A stretch of DNA of 64,000 nucleotides from Pontibacillus yanchengensis (GTDB lineage: Bacteria > Bacillota > Bacilli > Bacillales > BH030062). The translations under genes and the position numbers were made by a program. A model generated the notes under the pieces. It did not search any database. It saw nothing but the letters and a program-made list of their open reading frames with translations, and was not told where the DNA came from. How positions within the stretch are numbered: the stretch's first letter is position 1; each line of letters opens with the position of its first letter. The stretch covers positions 124,001 through 188,000 of the forward strand of contig NZ_WMEU01000002.1 of assembly GCF_009856295.1 (NCBI RefSeq), written 5' to 3'. Positions 55,245-61,528 of the stretch are shown one piece after another.

Positions 55245-55273
55245 TTGACATTTTGCTTATAAATTCATATAAT
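55245..55273 (+). promoter_or_regulatory. Consensus promoter of the tRNA pair
   Basis: TTGACA (55245-55250), 17 bp, TATAAT (55268-55273): a perfect sigma-A promoter 67 bases before tRNA-Gly, as expected for stable RNA genes. Confidence 0.92.
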
Positions 55274-55340
55274 TATTTTTGTTCGCTTCACACACGAAGC
55301 AAAAGATAAAAACATACTATAACATAAGAGATTTTCAATT

Positions 55341-55414
55341 GCGGGTGTAGTTTAGTGGTAAAACCTCAGCCTTCCAAGCTGATGTCGTGGGTTCGATTCC
55401 CATCACCCGCTCCA
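55341..55414 (+). tRNA. tRNA-Gly (anticodon TCC)
   Basis: A full cloverleaf: acceptor GCGGGTG pairs with CACCCGC, D arm GTTTAGTGGTAAAAC, anticodon arm CAGCCTTCCAAGCTG with TCC, T arm GTGGGTTCGATTCCCAT. The discriminator is T and CCA is encoded (55412-55414). Confidence 0.97.
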
Positions 55415-55441
55415 TACATAAATACAAACTAATAATAAAAT

Positions 55442-55515
55442 GTCCCAGTAGCTCAGCAGGATAGAGCAACGGCCTTCTAAGCCGTAGGTCGGGAGTTCGA
55501 ATCTCTCCTGGGACA
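55442..55515 (+). tRNA. tRNA-Arg (anticodon TCT), no encoded CCA
   Basis: Acceptor GTCCCAG pairs with CTGGGAC; the anticodon arm ACGGCCTTCTAAGCCGT gives TCT; the T arm is GGGAGTTCGAATCTCTC with one G-U pair. Discriminator A at 55515 is followed by CTTTC, not CCA. The adjacent integrase and the compositional break immediately downstream suggest that its 3' end is the attachment site of the element to the right. Confidence 0.96.
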
Positions 55516-55529
55516 CTTTCGCGTATGAT

Positions 55530-55610
55530 ATCCCGTCATTACGGCGTTTGACCATCGAATAATGATCCGTTGATTGTTTTCGAAATGGTTGCCGTAATGG
55601 CGGGATTTTT
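55530..55610 (+). terminator. Long hairpin with T-run after tRNA-Arg
   Basis: ATCCCGTCATTACGGC (55530-55545) pairs imperfectly with GCCGTAATGGCGGGAT (55591-55606), then TTTT. It can end the tRNA transcript, and belongs to the element side of the junction. Confidence 0.7.
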
Positions 55611-55630
55611 CGTATGTATGTCGGACTAAG

Positions 55631-55680
55631 ACGCTTCCCTACGTAGGACTCACTAGAGTCAGCGAAAGGGAGCGTTTTTA
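55631..55680 (+). promoter_or_regulatory. Hairpin with T-run that masks the integrase ribosome site
   Basis: ACGCTTCCCT (55631-55640) can pair with AGGGAGCGT (55668-55676, one bulge), followed by TTTTTA. The AAGGGAG of the 3' arm is also the ribosome site of the integrase ATG at 55683. The hairpin could therefore limit integrase expression by termination, by masking, or both. Confidence 0.55.
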
Positions 55681-55682
55681 AT

Positions 55683-56729
55683 ATGGCGAGAAAGTTTGTG
55701 GGAGAGAGGCGTCCGACGGCCGGTCAAAGAGTCCGACGGAGTACCGATGTCCCACGTACAGAATTTAACGAGGTTGATTATACGATTGAAGAGGCGTTAG
55801 AAATCTTTATTCAAGCGAAAGAAGCCGAAGGTGTTAGGGAGCGCACTATTAAGGACTATCGGAGTCATATCGAATATCTAAAAACCTTCGTAGATAGTGA
55901 GGCGTTTTATATCTCCGAGTTAACCTCGCAGCTTATCCGTAAGTATGTTAACTATTTACTGCGTGATAGAAAGGCGTATGAAGGCGATGAGAGGCGCGAA
56001 AAGGTATCGAAAGGGTTATCTCCTAATACGGTTAATATGCGTCTTAGAACGCTTAAAACGATGTGTCGCTTTTGGTATGCGGAGGGTATGATCGAAAGTA
56101 ATCCGATGAAGAACGTTAAACCCGTTCGCTCCGATCAAGAAGACGAGGTAGAAGGGCTATCCGACGATGTAGTCGATAAGATACTCCGATATTATGACGA
56201 GAGACAGTTCGCAGAGTGGCGTGATAAGACGCTGGTGCTCTTACTTTTAGATACGGGGCTACGCATATCAGAAGCCGTAAATTTAACGATAGAGCAAATC
56301 GACATTAAGTCGTTAGAAATTACCGTACCTTCTCAAGTCGCTAAGAATCGCAAATATAGGGACGTACCTATTACGCACCAAGTAGCGAAGCGTCTAAGGG
56401 ATTTACACGCCGAGTCTCAGTTATATTTCGGAGATACCGACCGGATTTTCATGAACGCTTACGGCGAGCCCTTTACAGACGACGCTTTCCGGAGAAGGTT
56501 AAATCGACTAAAAAAGAAGTTAGATATACCGCGATTACACCCGCACCAATTCCGGCATACATTCTGTCGTAATTACCTACTAGCGGGCGGCGATGTCTTC
56601 ACCTTACAGAAAATCGTGGACCATGCAGACATCAAAACAACGAGGAAATACGTACAGATGGACCGCGAGCATATTAAGCAACAACACAATAAACACTCGC
56701 CAGTACGGCGTTATTTAAGTCGCTCATAG
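55683..56729 (+). CDS. Tyrosine recombinase (integrase)
   Basis: The 348-residue protein has an N-terminal SAM-like/core-binding domain (YTIEEALEIFIQAKEAEGVRERTIKDYRSHIEYLKTFV, about 34-71) and a catalytic domain with the full active set: Arg194 (TGLRISEA), Lys in VAKNRKYRDVPI, His288 and Arg291 (HPHQFRHTF), His314 (IVDHADIKTT) and Tyr323 (RKYVQM). The first 30 residues are basic and probably disordered. It lies 167 bases from tRNA-Arg, the classic place for the integrase that uses the tRNA 3' end. A terminator follows. Confidence 0.95.
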   Translation: MARKFVGERRPTAGQRVRRSTDVPRTEFNEVDYTIEEALEIFIQAKEAEGVRERTIKDYRSHIEYLKTFVDSEAFYISELTSQLIRKYVNYLLRDRKAYEGDERREKVSKGLSPNTVNMRLRTLKTMCRFWYAEGMIESNPMKNVKPVRSDQEDEVEGLSDDVVDKILRYYDERQFAEWRDKTLVLLLLDTGLRISEAVNLTIEQIDIKSLEITVPSQVAKNRKYRDVPITHQVAKRLRDLHAESQLYFGDTDRIFMNAYGEPFTDDAFRRRLNRLKKKLDIPRLHPHQFRHTFCRNYLLAGGDVFTLQKIVDHADIKTTRKYVQMDREHIKQQHNKHSPVRRYLSRS

Positions 56730-56747
56730 TGGGCGGCTTTTTTACGT
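56714..56747 (+). terminator. Terminator after the first integrase
   Basis: AAGTCGCTC and GGGCGGCTT arms (with G-U pairs) followed by TTTTTT; it overlaps the end of the gene. Confidence 0.75.
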
Positions 56748-56829
56748 GTAACATCGGAATAAAGTGTAAAATTACACCTTCGTTTACTTCCGATTGCCTC
56801 CGTTTAATCCTGTGGATAAGTACGTTAAA

Positions 56830-57060
56830 CCCCGTCATATAAGGCGTGTAGGCTGCGGGTAACTACGGAGGAATGGCGGGGAATGTGCGGGGGAGTTCGC
56901 GGTTAGTCCGTAGTTACGCTGTGATACCGACGTATGAGTCCGTGGTGCTGACTGCTCCGTATAACCTGCAACGAGGCGCTCGGGCGCGGCGGTCCAAAAT
57001 ATCGAGGGCTCGACGAAGGTAAACGGAGGTAAGCGCAAACTAGCCCGCCGAATGTACGAA
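56830..57060. other. GC-rich, structured non-coding stretch between the two recombinases
   Basis: The 440 bases between the recombinase genes lack a credible gene. GTAACTACGGA (56859-56869) and TCCGTAGTTAC (56907-56917) form a perfect 11 bp inverted repeat with a G-rich 37-base loop. Further G/C-rich words follow to about 57060. It could be a structured RNA, a recombination or replication site, or a decayed gene. Confidence 0.4.
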
Positions 57061-57087
57061 ACTGGATAAAAACGTACATACAAAACG

Positions 57088-57116
57088 TTGACTTCTCGGC
57101 GTTTATTGAATATACT
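57088..57116 (+). promoter_or_regulatory. Promoter of the second recombinase gene
   Basis: TTGACT (57088-57093), 17 bp, TATACT (57111-57116). Two ACGTAC hexamers at about 57135-57151 lie between the start and the ribosome site and may be protein-binding sites. Confidence 0.75.
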
Positions 57117-57171
57117 TGTATTAACGATATAATAACGTACATTCAACGTACGAAAACGGAGGTTATTGACG

Positions 57172-57729
57172 ATGGCTGATAAGGAGAAAAACGTTCAACC
57201 TTTACGCACTTCGGCGGAAATAGACGAGATGAAATGGGCGCTTAGGCGCTTTTGTTCCGAGAGGGATCGCTTCCTATTTAGCTTCGGAATAAACACGGGC
57301 TTACGGGTTAGCGATATAGTCCCGCTAACAGTCGGAGATGTACGTAATAAAACCCACGTAATTAAGCGAGAGAAGAAGACGGGGAAGGCTCGTAGGTTCT
57401 ACTTAAACCAGGCGCTTAGAGCGGACATAGACGCTTATATTAGCGGACTGGACGACGCCGAATATCTCTTTCCTAGCCGTAAGGGTAACGCTCATATATC
57501 GACCACACAGGCGTATAGAACGCTCGTAAAGGCCGCCGAAATGTTAGGACGTGATGACGTAGGTAGCCATACTATGCGAAAATCGTTCGGTTATCACTAC
57601 TACAAACGGACGAAGGACGTAGCTGCGTTGCAAACGTTATTCAATCATTCAGCGCCTTCTATAACGCTTAAATACATCGGCATAACAGACGAAGAAATCG
57701 AAGCAAGTCTCGAAGATTTCTCGCTGTAA
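57172..57729 (+). CDS. Short tyrosine recombinase (catalytic domain only)
   Basis: The 185-residue protein consists only of a phage-integrase catalytic domain: Arg45 (NTGLRVSD), Lys70-region (REKKTGKARRFYL), His133 and Arg136 (SHTMRKSFGYHYY), His159 (LFNHSAPSITLKY) and Tyr168. The N-terminal core-binding domain of full integrases is missing, as in several short recombinases of Bacillus plasmids and phages. ATG 57172 follows GGAGG by 8 bases. It could resolve dimers or assist excision; function is inference. Confidence 0.9.
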   Translation: MADKEKNVQPLRTSAEIDEMKWALRRFCSERDRFLFSFGINTGLRVSDIVPLTVGDVRNKTHVIKREKKTGKARRFYLNQALRADIDAYISGLDDAEYLFPSRKGNAHISTTQAYRTLVKAAEMLGRDDVGSHTMRKSFGYHYYKRTKDVAALQTLFNHSAPSITLKYIGITDEEIEASLEDFSL

Positions 57730-57737
57730 ACGTAGTC

Positions 57738-57770
57738 AAGCGGGCGGAGTTCGTCAAGTGTTCCGCCTTT
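57738..57770 (+). terminator. Terminator-like hairpin after the second recombinase
   Basis: GGCGGA and TCCGCC arms followed by TTT; moderate strength. The remaining sequence to 57940 shows no gene. Confidence 0.55.
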
Positions 57771-57942
57771 ACATAACCCCCAACCATACCTCTTTCTACC
57801 CCCATTCCTGGGCTCAAGACCGACTATATGATATAAAAAACCCGGACCGCTCGAAGTTTTACCCAGGCGAACCTTTTGCGTCGTACGTTCTACCTCGGAA
57901 AAATTTAGCGAAATAAATTTCAATCCGGGGTGCTGGCGACAT

Positions 57943-57970
57943 AAAAAAAGACGTCTCGCTGGACGCCTCT
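57943..57970 (-). terminator. Terminator of the repressor gene
   Basis: On the minus strand AGGCGTC pairs with GACGTCT and is followed by a T-run, directly after the stop codon of the repressor. Confidence 0.8.
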
Positions 57971-58220
57971 ACTCAGTTTCCTCCGATATATACCGAAATA
58001 TATCCTCGACATTGTACCGCTTATTTATTCCCTTTTCATCCGCTAACTCATTTAACGTAGTAACGATACGCTCTAAAGTTTCGAAATTGATCGCCTTAGC
58101 TTTTTCACTTACTAAGTCGCTTATAGTATTCGGCCTAATTTTCGCCTCTACCGCAAGTTTATTCTTCGTAATATCCAGCTCCGCAAGTATATTCGCTACC
58201 GTTATCTTTATATACGGCAT
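57969..58220 (-). CDS. XRE family (Cro/CI-type) transcriptional regulator
   Basis: The 83-residue protein is a single helix-turn-helix domain: ITVANILAELDITKNKLAVEAKIRPNTISDLVSEKAKAINFETLERIVTTLNEL. It lacks a C-terminal protease-like or dimerisation domain. AGGAG lies 7-8 bases before the ATG. It is divergent from a small gene at 58385 across a region with two promoters and inverted repeats, the layout of a phage repressor and early gene. I read it as the element's repressor; which operator it binds is inference. Confidence 0.88.
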   Translation of the reverse strand: MPYIKITVANILAELDITKNKLAVEAKIRPNTISDLVSEKAKAINFETLERIVTTLNELADEKGINKRYNVEDIFRYISEETE

Positions 58221-58232
58221 ACTATCGCTCCT

Positions 58233-58344
58233 CTCGTTAATTTAACTATATTATACACTAAAACACATCATGCGTTAAACTTTTTTCGATAAAACTATTG
58301 ACGTTTAACTATTTGCGTTATATTATAAGTATAACGAAACGAGA
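58233..58344. promoter_or_regulatory. Divergent promoter/operator region of the repressor switch
   Basis: Plus strand: TTGACG (58298-58303), 17 bp, TATTAT (58321-58326). Minus strand: a TATAAT -10 near 58250 with TTAACG about 17 bp upstream. Inverted repeats: GTTAAAC (58274-58280) with GTTTAAC (58303-58309), and CGTTATA (58316-58322) with TATAACG (58330-58336). The second pair overlaps the plus -10, and the first touches both -35 regions. Confidence 0.75.
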
Positions 58345-58384
58345 TAAACTTTATTCGTTAAATTTAAAAAAAGGGGTTTTTATT

Positions 58385-58567
58385 ATGACAGTATTAAACG
58401 CGAGCAAGGTTGAATGGATCTCTTACGATGTTAAAGGCGAGGTAGAAAGACTGCTTGGAGAAAACGAGGTATTCAAACGGAAAGCTAAAGAGGCAGCCAA
58501 CGACGATGATTACGTTTATTACAACGAAAGAGCTGCCGAAATTGAAACGGAATTCTTCTCGATGTGA
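58385..58567 (+). CDS. Small hypothetical early gene opposite the repressor
   Basis: The 60-residue acidic protein (MTVLNASKVEWISYDVKGEV, then helical LGENEVFKRKAKEAANDDDYVYYNERAAEIETEFFSM) has no family I recognise. AAGGGG lies about 9 bases before the ATG and a good promoter with operator-like repeats lies upstream. By position it takes the place of cro or an early antirepressor-type gene, but the sequence shows no helix-turn-helix. Its end overlaps the convergent gene at 58519-58683 by 49 bases. Confidence 0.65.
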   Translation: MTVLNASKVEWISYDVKGEVERLLGENEVFKRKAKEAANDDDYVYYNERAAEIETEFFSM

Positions 58568-58683
58568 TTAACGTAACCCGTTGATATTCCGAGCGCCTCC
58601 GCAAATTGCTTCATCGGCATTCGGTAGACTTTTCGGATTTGGTAAAACGTCTCACAATCCATAGGAAAATCGTTCATCGCCAT
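58519..58683 (-). CDS. Short helix-turn-helix protein (54 residues)
   Basis: ATG 58683 follows GGGGGAG by 6 bases on the minus strand. The frame reads MAMNDFPMDCETFYQIRKVY, then RMPMKQFAEALGISTGYVNHIEKN, then SVSISAALSL. The middle is a clear XRE-type helix-turn-helix (MKQFAEALGISTGYVNHIEK), but the protein stops before the fourth and fifth helices of a complete domain. It may be a truncated regulator or a mini-regulator. A palindrome ACTATAA-TTTT-TTATAGT lies at its promoter. It overlaps the 3' end of the gene at 58385. Confidence 0.6.
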   Translation of the reverse strand: MAMNDFPMDCETFYQIRKVYRMPMKQFAEALGISTGYVNHIEKNSVSISAALSL

Positions 58684-58699
58684 AATGCGCTCCCCCTTT

Positions 58700-58718
58700 T
58701 CACTATAATTTTTTATAG
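58700..58718 (-). promoter_or_regulatory. Palindrome at the promoter of the 54-residue regulator
   Basis: ACTATAATTTTTTATAGT is a 7 bp inverted repeat. On the minus strand TATAGT would be the -10, with TTAGCG 17 bp upstream, so the palindrome covers the -10 and is a candidate autoregulatory operator. Confidence 0.5.
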
Positions 58719-58732
58719 TATTTTCGCTAAAA

Positions 58733-58760
58733 AAAGCGCTGCCTTATTTGGCAGTTACCA
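58733..58760 (-). terminator. Minus-strand terminator at 58.7 kb
   Basis: ACTGCC and GGCAG(C) arms followed by a T-run on the minus strand. It would end transcripts coming from the gene at 59164-59622. The stretch 58761-59163 is more A/T-rich than the rest of the element, contains four GTTCAC words, and holds no gene I can support. Confidence 0.7.
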
Positions 58761-59163
58761 ATTTATTAAAACCTCTTCCTATAACTAGCCGCCAAATCTA
58801 CTAGTTAGGTTCATAAGGCTGTTACTTTAATAGTGATTTTTTATTTAATTGTTCACTGATTAAAAATACCTTCCCTACATTACGCTTTTTGCAGAGGTTA
58901 TGTTCACTACTAAAAAGCCCTCTTCCAAACATAGCCCGTCTTATGGATAGTAGGTTTACGATTCTAATTAAATAACCCCTGTCATTTGCTCTAGCTAAGT
59001 TAAGAGCAGATTGTTCACATATTCTCATATTACAGGTCACTAAGAAGGATTTAGTTCACGATTCCTCATATACCTCGATACAAATTTTGAAAATGTTCAA
59101 ACGCTTAACGAATTTTCCTCTCTACTTTTAAGTGGAAAACTAATCTCCGAACGTACACGCAAC

Positions 59164-59622
59164 TCACGAATTTTTTCTGATTTTTTGCGGAGGCAAGTCC
59201 GGCTTTACGTCGTACTCCAACACACAATACGGCGGAGCTTGAAAAATACCGGAGTCGTCCTCGTCCGCTTCTAGCTCTCCGTCCATTAATAACGATAATT
59301 CCGTCCCGTCCTTTTTCGGCTTCACAAGCGCGTTGTATTCCTTATCGGGGTTATAGACGGTGTACTCCGCGCGCCTCTCCGCTACCTGGTCCGCCGAAAT
59401 TATATAATCGGCTAATACGTCCAGGATCGAGTAATTTCGTTCGCGCATTTTCTTCCGCGTGGCCGGGTGCTTCGTGATTTTCTTCGCTAAGTCTACGTGA
59501 TTCTCCCATTCCGCTATGAAGTCCGAGGCTTGTTTAACTCTTACCGCCGGATTCCCCTCGCCTAGATTCTGCTGCCAAAATCGGAATAAAGCTCGGATTG
59601 CTTGCGTCGTTTTCGTTTGCAT
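59164..59622 (-). CDS. Hypothetical phage-type protein
   Basis: I do not recognise this 152-residue soluble protein. The N-terminal two thirds are helical and basic (MQTKTTQAIRALFRFWQQNL; VDLAKKITKHPATRKKMRERNYSILDVLADYIISADQVAERRAEY), and the C-terminus is acidic with a proline-rich end (LMDGELEADEDDSGIFQAPPY). GAGGAGG lies about 8 bases before the ATG. The 32 bp direct repeats lie directly upstream, 40 bases from the start, so they may control it. Confidence 0.75.
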   Translation of the reverse strand: MQTKTTQAIRALFRFWQQNLGEGNPAVRVKQASDFIAEWENHVDLAKKITKHPATRKKMRERNYSILDVLADYIISADQVAERRAEYTVYNPDKEYNALVKPKKDGTELSLLMDGELEADEDDSGIFQAPPYCVLEYDVKPDLPPQKIRKNS

Positions 59623-59661
59623 AACGTTTCTCCTCCTCGATTAATTATGGACCGCAAAAAA

Positions 59662-59746
59662 TACCCCCTTTTTCGGGAACAAAATCGCCAATTTACCCCC
59701 TTTTTCGGGAACAAAATCGCCAATTTACCCCCTTTTTCGGGAACAG
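59662..59746. repeat. Iteron-like direct repeats, 32 bp unit, about 2.6 copies
   Basis: Units start at 59662, 59694 and 59726 with TACCCCCTTTTTCGGGAACA and continue AAATCGCCAATT; the third stops after GGGAACA. Spacing is exactly 32 bp (three helical turns) and the copies are identical. They lie 500 bases from an initiator-like gene, so they may be iterons of a replication origin, or operators for the gene at 59164. Confidence 0.9.
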
Positions 59747-59759
59747 TAAAAATCGGACA

Positions 59760-60259
59760 TTTTCGCAAATAAACGCCTCTATATCAAGGGTTTTGGGCGA
59801 TTAACTGCGATTTTTAAAGTGACTCGGATATCTTAAGGTCTGTATCTTATTACGTATATAACGCTAATAGTCGAAAGAGGTAAAACCTTTTAAGTTTCAT
59901 GCGTCCTTCATTCGTTTCACTCATTCAGTCCGCCACATACCACCTTACGGAAGAACTTAACTCCGAATAGTAATACCTCCGAAAATGGTATAGGCCAAGG
60001 AATGAAATGACGAAGGCGGCGGGCGGTTTTTGCCCGGCTGATCTCAGAACGAAGTTCCCCGCTTATTTCCGCCCTTCTACTATTACCTCCGTATATACTG
60101 CGGAAGCGTAACGCAATTTGCGTAATTTTTTCGTAAATAAAAAACCCCGCCACTAGGGCGAGGCTTGTACGTTCTACAAGCGACGAGAATTTATTAGATA
60201 TGATTTACGAGTATGCTGTAGAACAATATAAAAAAGTTATTAAGTGGGGGGTATAAGAT
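59760..60259. other. Non-coding stretch before the initiator-like gene; candidate origin region
   Basis: No credible gene lies here. Visible structure: a direct repeat with core TACCTCCG (59971 and 60083 regions, preceded by TAGTAA or TACTAT), an inverted repeat TTCTACA/TGTAGAA (about 60172 and 60223), and a minus-strand terminator at 60138-60165. Together with the 32 bp repeats this could form a replication control region. Confidence 0.4.
60138..60165 (-). terminator. Minus-strand terminator without a minus-strand gene
   Basis: On the minus strand CCTCGCCC pairs with GGCGGGG and is followed by TTTTTT. The genes to its right are all on the plus strand, so it may end a short antisense transcript of the initiator leader. 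Confidence 0.65.
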
Positions 60260-60499
60260 ATGGGCTATATTCAAGCTGTAACGGATTTGTACGAGCAATT
60301 AGAAGGAGAATTTAAGGAGTTATCCGCAGAATTAAAAAAGCGATATGGAAGCGCACCACAAGGAAAACGGCGGCTTCATTTTTGCTTTCTACGAAATGCA
60401 GCGAGATATGAGCGAACGTTTTCCGGACTTAACACAATCCGACCTAGCTCGATTAATGTTTATCGGCACATACGTCGGATGGCAGGGCGGCGAGCTTAG
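60260..60499 (+). pseudogene. Out-of-frame N-terminal segment of the initiator-like gene
   Basis: ATG 60260 has the good ribosome site of this locus (AAGTGGGGGG). Its first 30 residues, MGYIQAVTDLYEQLEGEFKE, then LSAELKKRYG, are a coherent coiled coil. After the six-A run at 60334-60339 the frame degenerates to basic filler up to the stop at 60499, while the conserved-looking protein continues in the +1 frame from about 60342. Removing one A would join the two into about 275 residues. Confidence 0.6.
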
Positions 60500-61085
60500 T
60501 TACGGTAACGGTGTTAGGATCGACCGTAAAGTTCTCGAAAAATTACTCGACATAAGCCGTAGCAAATTCAGCGAGTTTTTCAGCAAGTTGACCGACCTCG
60601 GCATATTAAACGAGGATAACACCGGAGCAATCCGAGTTAACCCTAGCGTATTTTACCGAGGAGCTGAAAAGGATTTTAAGAAAGTAGCCGGCGCCATGCA
60701 ATACACGCGAGTATATCGGAAAACTATCCGCGAGTTATATGCGATGTACAACGGCCGAACTATCAAACAACTCGGATTAATTTACGCGGTGCTACCTTAC
60801 ATTAACTTTAACTATAACATCGTCTGCCACAATGCGGAGGAATACAACAAAGACAACGTTAAGCCGATGACTACAGCCGACCTAGCAAAGAAACTCGGCT
60901 ATTCAAAGGCGGAGCAACTGACGAAGGCATTACGAGGTGTTAAATACGAAGGTCAGCGTGTTTTTGGCTTCTTTGAATGTGAGGACGACGCAAGAAAGAA
61001 GAAAATCGTGGTTAACCCTAACGTAATCTACGCGGGTAGCGGTGAAAAGTTAGACGGAATAAAAATCCTATTTAAGAGCGCTTAA
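60345..61085 (+). CDS. Winged-helix replication initiator-like protein
   Basis: The 246-residue frame has features of RepL/phage initiator-like winged-helix proteins: LTQSDLARLMFIGTYVGWQGGELSYGNGVRIDRKVLEKLLDISRSKFSEFFSKLTDLGILNEDNTGAIRVNPSVFYRG (about 29-107), where a helix-turn-helix is followed by a GxIRVNPxxFYRG wing. A second DNA-binding-like part is LAKKLGYSKAEQLTKALRGVKY (about 186-207). No ribosome site lies near ATG 60345, so it probably depends on the upstream segment at 60260. The replication role is inference from pattern and from the iteron-like repeats nearby; a regulatory role is possible. Confidence 0.65.
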   Translation: MEAHHKENGGFIFAFYEMQRDMSERFPDLTQSDLARLMFIGTYVGWQGGELSYGNGVRIDRKVLEKLLDISRSKFSEFFSKLTDLGILNEDNTGAIRVNPSVFYRGAEKDFKKVAGAMQYTRVYRKTIRELYAMYNGRTIKQLGLIYAVLPYINFNYNIVCHNAEEYNKDNVKPMTTADLAKKLGYSKAEQLTKALRGVKYEGQRVFGFFECEDDARKKKIVVNPNVIYAGSGEKLDGIKILFKSA

Positions 61086-61130
61086 TGTAAAGCGTATTTT
61101 TTATGCTCTTTTTTAAGGAGGTGAGGCGAA

Positions 61131-61343
61131 ATGAGCGAGGAAACGGTTTGCAAAGTATCGCAACACTACTCAGCAGATAGTGAGCTTACGACGTTAGTTA
61201 TCGACGTCGAAACAGGCGAAGTGCTCTACAGAAGTACGCAACAGACCTCGGACATCTACGCAGTACGAAAGATAGTCGAGGGGTTGGCTTACGATGAGGC
61301 CGTTAAATTTACTTTCGGTGGAAATTACCGGTTAGAGGAATAA
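61131..61343 (+). CDS. Small hypothetical phage-type protein
   Basis: This 70-residue acidic protein (SADSELTTLVIDVETGEVLYRSTQQTSDIYAVRKIVEGLAYDEAVKFTF) looks like a small alpha/beta domain. AAGGAGGTGAGG lies 4-8 bases before the ATG, so translation is likely. No family is recognised. It begins the run of small plus-strand genes that follows the initiator-like gene. Confidence 0.7.
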   Translation: MSEETVCKVSQHYSADSELTTLVIDVETGEVLYRSTQQTSDIYAVRKIVEGLAYDEAVKFTFGGNYRLEE

Positions 61344-61371
61344 AAATACTTAATCGGATTGGAGGGATTGG

Positions 61372-61509
61372 ATGGAGGATCGCACACATAACTTAGCGCT
61401 ATATCTGATCGGACTGGCGCTTTTGCAAAAGAACGGTAAAAAATACGTTCATAGAGAAATAGACCAAGCAGTTGAAGAGTTACAAAAAGACTTAAATCTA
61501 AAAAATTAA
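61372..61509 (+). CDS. 45-residue hypothetical protein
   Basis: ATG 61372 lies 6 bases after GGAGG. The frame reads MEDRTHNLALYLIGLALLQK, then NGKKYVHREIDQAVEELQKDLNLKN. It is a short helical protein; the pattern suggests a small regulator or structural peptide. Not recognised. The purine-rich GGATTGGAGGGATTGG upstream recurs in altered form before the next gene. Confidence 0.6.
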   Translation: MEDRTHNLALYLIGLALLQKNGKKYVHREIDQAVEELQKDLNLKN

Positions 61510-61528
61510 TTTAAAGGATGGGATTGGA

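Noticed and set aside
56835..57146. Minus-strand frames of 103 and 79 residues between the recombinase genes
   Set aside because: They start inside the promoter of the second recombinase and lack ribosome sites; the region is better seen as non-coding.
58822..59040. A 72-residue minus-strand frame in the A/T-rich island
   Set aside because: GTG start without a ribosome site and no recognisable pattern; kept only as part of the compositional observation.
59662..59746. CRISPR array
   Set aside because: The 32 bp units are contiguous direct repeats without unique spacers, and no cas genes are present.
59562..59768. A 68-residue minus-strand frame across the 32 bp repeats
   Set aside because: Its sequence is only the translation of the repeats (32 bp is not a multiple of three), and the frame overlaps the well-supported gene at 59164-59622.
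60326..60345. Canonical -1 slippery heptamer A AAA AAG in the initiator-like gene
   Set aside because: The heptamer is in the zero frame, but the downstream coding frame is +1, not -1, so classical -1 frameshifting would not join the two parts.
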